Below, in pieces: positions 1 through 6,600 of a DNA stretch of 7,255 nt (position 1 is the first letter of the stretch; each line of letters opens with the position of its first letter). Both the position numbers and the translations under genes were made by a program. This stretch comes from Phycisphaerae bacterium (GTDB taxonomy: Bacteria > Planctomycetota > Phycisphaerae > UBA1845), in the NCBI GenBank assembly GCA_029260195.1, contig JAJDDS010000465.1, positions 1 to 7,255 on the forward strand. The letters are read 5' to 3'. The notes below the pieces were generated by a model that worked only from the letters and a program-made list of their open reading frames with translations, had not been told where the DNA came from and did no database searches.

Positions 1-1
1 C

Positions 2-1165
2 GGCGCGGGCATGGGCATCGCCGCCTACTCCCTCGAATCCGCTCTCGGACGCGGATTCCTGCCGCTGCTCAACCGGCAGTTGCGTCGCGATCCCGCTGCC
101 GTGGTCGCCGGCGGGTGCTGCGCGATGGTCGCGCTGGCTGCATGGGCACCGCTGGATCTGACGTTCGACGTCCCGTTGATCGGCAGAGCGCTGGGCAACG
201 GGTACTACATCCCCTTCGAGCGTGATGCGGTACTCAGCGGGCTCGCCGGCGAGGGGAACCTCGACACACTGCCCGGAGCAAGCCGCGTCGCCGAGGAACT
301 CTGGCAACTGCGCATCGACTACGTCACGGACGTGGTGCTCTTCGCGCTGCTCGGCGGCGTGATCGTGAGGTACTTGCGGTCGGCACGCTGTGGTGACACT
401 TCGCTTGCGGGTGTGGCGTGCGTGGTCACGACCGTGCTGGCGGTGTTGATTACAGCCTGCGGTTTGTTCGTCCGGTCCGTCGGATTCGATGTAACGCACA
501 TTCTGACGCGGACGCTTGGCGGCATGCTTGGCGTCCTGTCAGCCGGCGTCGCCGATCGTGTCGTCTTCGGCCGCGCGAACGAGCGCTCCGGCCTGCGTGC
601 GCCGCGAATGCACTGGGCGATCATTATCGGAATCATGCTGTCTGGCGCGTACATCGCCGCGCGGGAGCTCGTCCCGTTCCGATTTGACGCGGACTTGGCG
701 GCGTCCAAGGTCAATCAGATCGAATGGCTACCGGCGCGATCCTACTCCCTGGCGAAGCTGCCGGCGGCAGCGCTGGATGCATCGCACAAGCTGTTTCGAT
801 TCCTGAGCCTCGGGGCCTTGATGGCGTTCTGGTGGTTGAGCAACGGTATGCGCGCCGGCAAGCGGGAGTGCATACTCTGCGGCTTGGTCACCGGTTTCGC
901 GATGATCCCGCTGGAGTGCGCCCAGTGCTTCCTTCCCGGGCGCGTTCCCGCCGTCACGGACGTCCTACTCGCAGCCATCGCGGCGGCTGGCGGCGTCTGC
1001 TTCGCATCCACAGGCCACCGTTGGTATCGCCGCGCCTCGAGCAACCAAGAAGCCGAGCAGGAACTCGGCGCGATGTTCAACGTGGCGATTCCCCAGCCGT
1101 CACCCGACTCCCCGGAACAAGATGCCCTCACCCGGCGGCGCAAGCGGAGGAACGTCAAGACATGA
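2..1165 (+). CDS. VanZ-like polytopic membrane protein (probably 5'-partial)
   Basis: VanZ-family integral membrane protein; the family is named after a teicoplanin-resistance protein, but the biochemical role of most members is unknown. Residues are numbered from the ATG at 11. The C-terminal half carries the VanZ signature: E302, Q305, P309-G310-R311 and D317 followed by a small-residue helix. About eight hydrophobic segments are visible, near 28-47, 105-122, 132-154, 165-180, 201-219, 261-279, 288-305 and 314-332. The tail after 340 is polar and ends in a basic run. Residues 48-180 look like a second, degenerate VanZ unit (APLDLTF, YIPFE, then R155 and a DVT motif), so the protein may be a tandem duplication. 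The frame is open to the window edge, and the ten bases before the ATG at 11 hold no ribosome binding site. The residues around that ATG (GAGMGI) resemble the end of yet another VanZ unit, so the true start is probably upstream. It is convergent with tadA. The family call is firm; the function is not known. Confidence 0.8.
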   Translation, partial: GAGMGIAAYSLESALGRGFLPLLNRQLRRDPAAVVAGGCCAMVALAAWAPLDLTFDVPLIGRALGNGYYIPFERDAVLSGLAGEGNLDTLPGASRVAEELWQLRIDYVTDVVLFALLGGVIVRYLRSARCGDTSLAGVACVVTTVLAVLITACGLFVRSVGFDVTHILTRTLGGMLGVLSAGVADRVVFGRANERSGLRAPRMHWAIIIGIMLSGAYIAARELVPFRFDADLAASKVNQIEWLPARSYSLAKLPAAALDASHKLFRFLSLGALMAFWWLSNGMRAGKRECILCGLVTGFAMIPLECAQCFLPGRVPAVTDVLLAAIAAAGGVCFASTGHRWYRRASSNQEAEQELGAMFNVAIPQPSPDSPEQDALTRRRKRRNVKT

Positions 1166-1178
1166 CCCACGATGCACG

Positions 1179-1676
1179 CTATTTTCGCCCGGTCGCGCGC
1201 CGCCGCTGAAAGAACGACCGCAGCAGCGTGGAGCATTCATGCTCGAGCACTCCCGATATCGCCTCCACCTGATGGTTTAGCCTATCGTCGGACGTAATCG
1301 CGTAAACCGACCCACAACCGCCGGCCTTTGGGTCCGACGCGCCATACACCAGCCGCGGCACGCGCGCTTGCAGCATCGCTCCGGCGCACATGATGCAAGG
1401 TTCGAGCGTAACGTACAGCGTGCAATCGACCAGACGCCAACTACCGAGAGATTCAGCGGCTGCCGTGAGCGCCAGCATCTCGGCGTGGGCGGTCGGGTCC
1501 TGGAGTTGTTCGCGCTGGTTGTGGCCCCTGCCGATGACCCGCCCCCCGTTAACCATCACGGCCCCGACGGGCACGTCTCCGTTGTCCAGCGCCGCGAAGG
1601 CCTCGTCCATCGCAGCCCGCATGAATCGTTCGTCGGCTTCGATTAGGCCCACTCGTCCGGGCAGGTCTGGTTCCAT
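1179..1676 (-). CDS. tadA: tRNA adenosine(34) deaminase TadA
   Basis: Zinc-dependent cytidine/deoxycytidylate-deaminase-fold enzyme that converts adenosine 34, the wobble base of tRNA-Arg(ACG), to inosine in the cytoplasm. The 165 residues match the usual TadA length. The catalytic elements are all present: H64-A65-E66 (zinc ligand and proton-shuttling Glu) and P93-C94-I95-M96-C97 (two zinc-ligand cysteines). The flanking family motifs DVPVGAV, DPTAHAEM and LYVTLEPC are also there. The C-terminal helix (LLRSFFQRRR) is typical. The start at 1676 is supported by a GGGAG sequence seven bases upstream on the minus strand; the Met at residue 19 is a conceivable but less supported alternative. The gene is convergent with the VanZ-like gene (13 bases apart) and divergent from the exosortase gene. 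No missing residue or frameshift is seen, and it looks like an ordinary housekeeping copy. Confidence 0.97.
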   Translation of the reverse strand: MEPDLPGRVGLIEADERFMRAAMDEAFAALDNGDVPVGAVMVNGGRVIGRGHNQREQLQDPTAHAEMLALTAAAESLGSWRLVDCTLYVTLEPCIMCAGAMLQARVPRLVYGASDPKAGGCGSVYAITSDDRLNHQVEAISGVLEHECSTLLRSFFQRRRATGRK

Positions 1677-1832
1677 GTTTACGCTCCCGCGCTAGGTCTC
1701 GCCCGCGGATCGATTCCGCAGGTCGGCGACGATTCTACGCGACCCCCGCCCCGTGTCATTCCGGGCTCGCCGGTATTCATCCCGAGGGCTCGATGATAGG
1801 ATGCGCCAAGCAGGAGACCCTCGAGCTTATAC
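1677..1832. other. Divergent intergenic region tadA / exosortase
   Basis: This 156-base spacer must hold the starts of transcription for both tadA (leftward) and the exosortase operon (rightward). I see no convincing -35/-10 pair. Two weak inverted repeats are present: GCGGA/TCCGC with a five-base loop at 1705-1719, and CGAG/CTCG around 1783-1792. An AGGAG at 1812-1816 is the only Shine-Dalgarno-like sequence before the exosortase ATG, at a rather long spacing of 16 bases. Confidence 0.4.
1684..1688 (-). promoter_or_regulatory. Ribosome binding site of tadA
   Basis: On the minus strand this reads GGGAG and lies seven bases before the ATG at 1676. It supports that start over the internal Met at residue 19. 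Confidence 0.6.
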
Positions 1833-2444
1833 ATGACCAGACGCGCCAGACCCATGCGGCCCAGCACGGAATCGCCCGCCAAAGCGTGGCCCAACTCAAA
1901 ACGTGGACACGTCGTCCGCTTCGCCGTCGTCTTCACGCTTCTGGTCATCCTCGGCAGCATCAGCGAGCTCTACCTTCAACGTTTCCAGATCCGGACACAG
2001 CGTGGCGAAGGCTACCAGCACTTGATCGCGACCGTCATCGGCGATTCGCTCCGCGTATTCAACGTCCCGGCGACCTGCTCCGACACCACCATCCACGTCA
2101 ACACCGCCAGCGTCGAGGTCGCGGTCGAATGCACGGGCATCAAAGCCACCGCGATTTTCTGCGCCGGCGTGCTGGCGTTCCCATGTTCGTGGCGGAACAG
2201 AGCTATCGGGCTGCTGACCGGGATCCTCGGCGTCTTCGTGCTGAACGTCGCGCGCATTTCCGCCCTGGCGCTGGTCGCGGGATATCGAAGCGCGTGGTTT
2301 GACGACGTCCACGCGGTCCTCATGCAGGGCTTCCTCATCCTGTTCGTCGCTCCATTGTGGATCGCATGGATGCTGTTCGCCAATCGCCGCGCCCGAGCGT
2401 CGCCGCCAACCGAGCCGCGCCCGAGGAAGCGGTCACCCGAATGA
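1833..2444 (+). CDS. Exosortase/archaeosortase family transpeptidase, XrtH-like
   Basis: Inner-membrane cysteine protease/transpeptidase of the exosortase family, which recognises short C-terminal sorting signals on exported proteins, cleaves them and is thought to attach the protein to the cell surface. The 203 residues contain the three family catalytic residues in correct order: C100 in VECTGI, R141 in LNVARI and H160 in FDDVH. Hydrophobic segments lie near 29-48, 102-118, 124-150 and 163-184, followed by a basic, Pro-rich tail. The motif around 114-126 (LAFPCSW then an Arg) and the short length resemble XrtH, the type paired with IPTLxxWG-CTERM proteins. I make that subtype call from memory of the family, not from a search. 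The first 28 residues are basic and poorly family-like, so the true start could be a little downstream, but no later start has a better ribosome binding site. It is translationally coupled to the next gene by an ATGA overlap. Confidence 0.88.
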   Translation: MTRRARPMRPSTESPAKAWPNSKRGHVVRFAVVFTLLVILGSISELYLQRFQIRTQRGEGYQHLIATVIGDSLRVFNVPATCSDTTIHVNTASVEVAVECTGIKATAIFCAGVLAFPCSWRNRAIGLLTGILGVFVLNVARISALALVAGYRSAWFDDVHAVLMQGFLILFVAPLWIAWMLFANRRARASPPTEPRPRKRSPE

Positions 2445-3250
2445 AGCGCTTCATCGCTAGCACCATCCTTCTCAGCGCCGCCGCCACGCTGCTCTGGTGG
2501 GCGACGGCCCCCTGGTCGAGAAGCGCCACCATCGCGCTCGCCAAGATGCTCCACGCACTCGTCGGATACCCCGCACCGCACCTGCTCGCCGATCTGGACG
2601 ACTACTATTGGTTCGCCCCGCTGTTTCCGCCGTTGGTCGGTCTCGTGCTCGCCTCGCACTGGATCACTCCCTCGCGGCGCGCGGTCGGCCTCTTGATCGG
2701 ATTGGCGGCCTTCGCCTACCTCGTCGCGTTGCAGATCGCGGTCGTGTACAGCCCGTACCTTACGCTTTCAGCCGCGCGGGCGTATCTCATGTCCGCGCAG
2801 ATCGCATTGAATTCCGTCGTCGTGCCGGTCATCCTCTGGTTCACCGTCACCGGCGGACCGCCCGCGGATTGGTCGCGCGCCACGACGCGGACGGGTCGGT
2901 CGGCCCGCCCGGTCCGCCCCGAACATCGCTCCATCGCCAGAATGGCTGCGCTGATGGCGGTATTCTGTGGCTTGATGACACTCCCGCTTCCGCTGCCAGC
3001 ATCCGAGACGACGCCCGCGCTCAGCGCCGCCCGACGGCGGGCTGGGCGCGCCATCGCCGCGGACAGACCGGAATCCGCCCTCCAAGCCATTGATGCCATG
3101 TTCACCGCCCAGCGATCCAACGCCGCCCTCAGCTATCTGGAGATGCGACTCTACGCGCGCCTCGGCGACCGCGAATCAGCCGATCGGGTTATGCCAAACG
3201 CGTTGACCACACAACAGCGGCAACGGGCTTATCGAGCCCTGCGGGAGTGA
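2441..3250 (+). CDS. Exosortase-associated membrane protein with helical-repeat tail
   Basis: A 269-residue membrane protein; I do not recognise a defined enzymatic domain. The start at 2441 is chosen because its ATG overlaps the exosortase stop codon (ATGA) and is followed at once by a hydrophobic N-terminal segment; a GAGGA lies 13 bases upstream. Hydrophobic segments are near residues 5-24, 57-77, 81-103, 117-138 and 166-187. XrtH-type exosortases are commonly followed by a small membrane protein of unknown function, and the placement fits that role. The region after about residue 190 is different: it is soluble, rich in Ala and Arg, and looks like one or two TPR-like helical pairs (AIAADRPESALQAID, then LEMRLYARLGDRESADRV). 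The segment from Met168 looks like a signal peptide or anchor in front of that tail, so two originally separate modules may be fused. The coding call is firm; partnership with the exosortase is inferred from the overlap. Confidence 0.8.
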   Translation: MKRFIASTILLSAAATLLWWATAPWSRSATIALAKMLHALVGYPAPHLLADLDDYYWFAPLFPPLVGLVLASHWITPSRRAVGLLIGLAAFAYLVALQIAVVYSPYLTLSAARAYLMSAQIALNSVVVPVILWFTVTGGPPADWSRATTRTGRSARPVRPEHRSIARMAALMAVFCGLMTLPLPLPASETTPALSAARRRAGRAIAADRPESALQAIDAMFTAQRSNAALSYLEMRLYARLGDRESADRVMPNALTTQQRQRAYRALRE

Positions 3251-3359
3251 CACCCCACCACCGTTCACGAGGCGGCGTCGCGCCGGTTCGGGCCACAGGG
3301 TCCGATATCGTCGGCGACGCACCTCAAGGGGACACTCGTTCGGGGTTATTATTAGGCAG

Positions 3360-3388
3360 TTGATATTGCCGCGCTTACGCAATATCGT
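3360..3388 (+). promoter_or_regulatory. Candidate sigma70-type promoter of the lipoprotein gene
   Basis: TTGATA at 3360-3365 matches the -35 consensus at five of six bases. It is separated by exactly 17 bases from TATCGT at 3383-3388, which matches the -10 consensus at four of six. It sits in the only AT-richer patch of the intergenic region. The -10 is weak, and promoter rules for the likely host phylum are poorly known. Confidence 0.4.
3362..3386. repeat. Perfect 8-base inverted repeat, possible operator
   Basis: GATATTGC at 3362-3369 and GCAATATC at 3379-3386 are exact reverse complements separated by nine bases. The repeat covers the -35 to -10 interval of the candidate promoter, as expected for a repressor operator. 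It could instead form a hairpin, but no T run follows, so it is not a typical terminator. Confidence 0.5.
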
Positions 3389-3410
3389 GACACAAGGCCC
3401 GTGTCGTCCA

Positions 3411-3434
3411 GATCGCGTCGGCTCGCGACGGATC
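3411..3434. repeat. Imperfect stem-loop in the lipoprotein leader
   Basis: GATC plus CGTCG on the left pair with CGACG plus GATC on the right, giving a nine-base-pair stem with one bulged G (3415) and a five-base loop. It would lie in the 5' leader if transcription starts near 3395. Such hairpins arise by chance in GC-rich DNA, so any role is speculative. Confidence 0.25.
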
Positions 3435-3544
3435 CGGTTCGCTTGCGCGGGGGCTGTGCTGATAAAGTCCTGAGAGGTAAGAGCTTAGGCGAGCGTGGAT
3501 TCCGTGGGGCGACGAACCGAGTCCTCCGCGGTCCACTCAATGCC

Positions 3545-3550
3545 AAGAGG
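3545..3550 (+). promoter_or_regulatory. Ribosome binding site of the lipoprotein gene
   Basis: AAGAGG lies eight bases before the ATG at 3559. It fixes that ATG, directly followed by a lysine-containing signal peptide, as the start rather than the in-frame GTG at 3550. Confidence 0.7.
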
Positions 3551-3558
3551 TGCTTTCC

Positions 3559-3630
3559 ATGAAGATTTCCAAGTTGAACCTGTTGTCCTCTCTCAGCCTA
3601 GCTGCTGTGCTCGTCTTCGCAGCCGGATGC
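3559..3630 (+). other. Signal peptide and lipobox of the FG-GAP lipoprotein
   Basis: The encoded 24 residues have a short basic n-region (K2, K5), a hydrophobic core rich in Leu, Ala and Val, and A21-A22-G23-C24. Small residues at -1 and -2 fit signal peptidase II cleavage; Ala at -3 is less usual than Leu. C24 would be the lipidated residue. No Asp follows at +2 (Pro is there), so retention versus outer-membrane sorting cannot be read by the E. coli rule. Confidence 0.75.
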
Positions 3631-6600
3631 CCCGTCGACCTGTCCGACACCGGTGCGGTGGAGGGCGGCGCGACCGCGCCGGTACCCGCGGGTGCGTGCG
3701 ACATCGAGGTGCTGACCGAAGGCCAAGGCGAGGTCACCATTGATTGCCGAGACAACGGGTTGTTCGCCACCCTCACGGCCATCGCAGCCGCCGACTGGCG
3801 ATTCGATCGGTGGATCGGCGTCGGCGCAGCCGGAAATGTAGCGACGGTCGCGGGCGACACGGACCGGCCTATCACAGCGGTGTTCGTCTCCCTGTTCGAC
3901 AACACACCCGACGGCACGATCGATGACGGAAACGCCAACGACAATGGCGACGCGCTGGATGACGGAAACGACAACGACAACGACAACGACAACGGCAATG
4001 ACAACGGAAACGGCAACGACAACGACAATGGTGCCGATGAGGACGAGGACCGCGTCGATCTCACCGTCGTCGGCGGCCTCGGATCCGCGACGTACGACCG
4101 CGGCGAATTGGTGACGGTGTCAGCCGTCGTCCCACCGGGAAAGCAATTTGACAAATGGGTCGGCGACGTCGAATTCATCGAGTCCGCCGGCGCCAACTGC
4201 ACCGTCACGCCCATTACGAAATGCACTACGATTCAGGTACGAATGGCTGCCTCGGTGTCGATCACCGCGACGTTCGTTGAGGCACCCGGCAACGCCAGCC
4301 CGCCGTCCATCGCGGTCTCCATCCCAGCCCCGCAGGATCCCAACGTCAATTTCCGCACCCTGTTCCCCGGCGACCAGGTGGTGGTCACGATCAACGCGAT
4401 GATCAACGAGGAAAACCCCCAGAACGACAGCATCGTCCTGTTCCTGGATGACGATAATCAGCTCGATCCCAACGAAAGTAACCAGATTGTGGCGACGACG
4501 TTTTCGTCCGTGACGTCGGTAACGCTCAGCGCGGAAGTGCTCGATCCCGGCGAGTTGGCCTACATCGGAGCCGCCATCAACGACGGAGTGAACGCGACGG
4601 TCGTGGCTTACACCACTTTCCGGATTCGCCGGACGACCTTGCCGCAGACGTTCTGGCTCGGCAACATTGACCCGCCCGCAGGCAGCACGGGATCCCCTCT
4701 GGCGGGAATGATCCTGGAAGGCGTCCAGCCCGAAGACAACGCCGGATCGATCTTCGCGGGCGGCGAGGACATCACCGGGGACGGGATCAAAGACCTGGTG
4801 GTCGTTGCGCGCTACGGGAAGCCGGCGTTCGTTAACCCGACCGGTGTCGGCATCGGCGAAGCGTACCTGATCGCGGGCTCGTCCGGGCGTCGCGTGGGAA
4901 CGTTCAATCTCAACTCGGTCAGCTCCAACCTACTCCCAGGTGTCGTCTTCACCGGGGTCAAGCAGATCAACGTGACGGCATCCAATACGGACGGAATGAC
5001 CGCCGTGCTGTTCGTGCCCGACGTCGACGGGGATGGAGACGCGGAACTCGTGTTCGGCGTTCCGCTGGTCGACTCCGCCGGCCGATTGGCCCCGTTCGCC
5101 AACAACTGGCTCGACCGCGAAGGCCAGTTCAATCGCGGCGGCGTCGTGATCGTCAGCAGCGAGACTACCACGCTCCAGAACCTGACCACCGGCAGCACCA
5201 TCGGACTCGACCAGGTGGGCCAACGATTCCTGCAAGAGATCCGATACGGGGCCAACTTCCCCGTGCCCGAGCCCGAGAACGAGCCCGCAACCCACGGGGA
5301 TTATGGGCAAGATCCATGCCAGCAGCTGTCCGGCGGCGCCTTCTCCATGGAATCTCCGTTGCCCCCTGTCCACGGTTGGTACGTCGATATGCAGTCCTTT
5401 GAGGAGGGCGAAGTGGCTGACGGGGACGATCTCGGCGAATGCAGCAGCTGCACGGGAACGCCGTCGGACCCGGAAACGGACGACTTCGCGGATACTTGGA
5501 TTGAACCGAGCTTCGGCTTCAACGCGATTCTCGCCCCGCCCTACCCCATCGATTTCATTGAGTTCTTCAGCGGTGCGTGCAGCGCCCCGATCGACTGCCC
5601 CGCAAATTTCAGCATTCCGGTGAACCCAATTACCGGCTTGCCGACGCCTCCGGCTGAGACGGGGTGCCCGAACGTAGCGCTCGCCGACGGCGGTTGCTTC
5701 GCGTTGTTTGACTCCCAGCCCGGGGGGTTCCCCGCGGTGTCCTGCAACTGCGCTCAGTCGGCTGAATGCCCGCTGTTCAGTACAGATTGTCCCCTCCCCG
5801 CACCCGCCGATCAGGTTTGCTGCTTCGGCGACACGCTCGACCTGTCGATCGGGTCGGGGTACTACCCGGATCGCATCTACGACCCAAGCGACGTCCAGGT
5901 GAGTGCAGCCAGCTCCCTCTTCAATAACCCCATCGACCCGCGCGGCGCCCGCGTGATAGGGCGGAGCGTCGACGACCGTTTCGGAACGTCCGTCAGCATG
6001 ATTCGGGGTAACGACCCCGGCGAGTTCTTCCTGGTGGTCAGCGCTCCGACGCGTAGCGGCAGCATTCAGGAGACTCCCGGCTTGGGGACCCTCGCCGCAC
6101 CACCGTTGGAGGGCGTTTGTCCCGATACGGGCAGCCCATGCGTCATTGGCGTCTCCGGTTCGTGCGGTGACACCGGTGTCTGCGGAACTATCCCCGATTC
6201 GGGCGTTGCTTACTTGTTTGGTCACCTGAACTACTGGGAGACGTCGCCGAACGGCCACGTCCCTCCCAAACCGCATCAGTACATCGTCGGCGAGCGCAGC
6301 CACTGCGGCATGCCGAATCCCCCATTCATGACGCTTGAGGAGGGGGACGTCGCGCGTCCTGAGCGACGCGGAGAGTTTTTCGATGCGCAGAATCAACTAG
6401 TCCGCGAAACGCCTAACGCCTCGCTGACGATCGTCGGCAGGTCCGGCCAGAACATCCGCAACGTTGTCGGTATCCCCGATTCCAATAGCGACGGTGTTCC
6501 CGACATCGCGGTCGGCGCGCCGCGGGATGACGGCGATGCTGGGGCGGTTTACCTGATCTACCGTCGCGCCGACGAGGTTGAGGGTGACTATATCCTGGAG

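Larger units (their letters stand above)
3251..3558. other. 308-base intergenic region upstream of the giant lipoprotein gene
   Basis: No convincing gene is seen here; the stop pair TGATAA at 3460-3465 closes the lipoprotein frame upstream. The region contains a sigma70-like promoter at 3360-3388, an 8-base inverted repeat on top of it, an imperfect hairpin at 3411-3434, and a ribosome binding site at 3545-3550. If the promoter is real, the leader is about 165 bases long. No GC-rich hairpin followed by a T run is visible, so I cannot place an intrinsic terminator for the exosortase operon. Confidence 0.55.

Noticed and set aside
742..1236. Open frame on the - strand across the VanZ/tadA junction
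   Set aside because: It overlaps the VanZ signature and the 3' end of tadA and has no recognisable protein features.
1793..2302. + strand open frame in a different register from the exosortase
   Set aside because: Its translation is Arg/His/Pro-rich without hydrophobic segments, typical of an out-of-frame reading of a GC-rich gene.
2012..2659. Open frames on the - strand opposite the exosortase and its partner (also 1896-2312 and 2716-3120)
   Set aside because: They overlap genes with intact catalytic residues and membrane segments, and their translations are charged low-complexity sequence without domains.
3251..3300. Intrinsic terminator after the exosortase operon
   Set aside because: Only short GC-rich pairings are present and no T run follows.
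3353..3370. Possible sigma54 (-24/-12) promoter, TAGGCAG followed by TTGCC
   Set aside because: The GG and GC dinucleotides are 13 bases apart rather than the strictly required 12, and the -24 element lacks the consensus TGGCAC.
3970..4029. CRISPR-like short repeats
   Set aside because: The repeat is a contiguous coding hexanucleotide without spacers.
3537..4226. Open frame on the - strand encoding a Ser/Leu/Pro-rich protein with SLSLS runs
   Set aside because: The repetitive stretch is just the reverse complement of the GACAAC repeat, and it covers the signal peptide and InlB-B-like domains of the real + strand gene.
4930..6396. Long open frame on the - strand (488 codons), continued by another at 6397-6756
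   Set aside because: It lies wholly antisense to the propeller gene, whose + strand frame holds repeated FG-GAP and calcium-loop motifs. The antisense translation has no recognisable domain and is the usual by-product of GC-rich codon bias.
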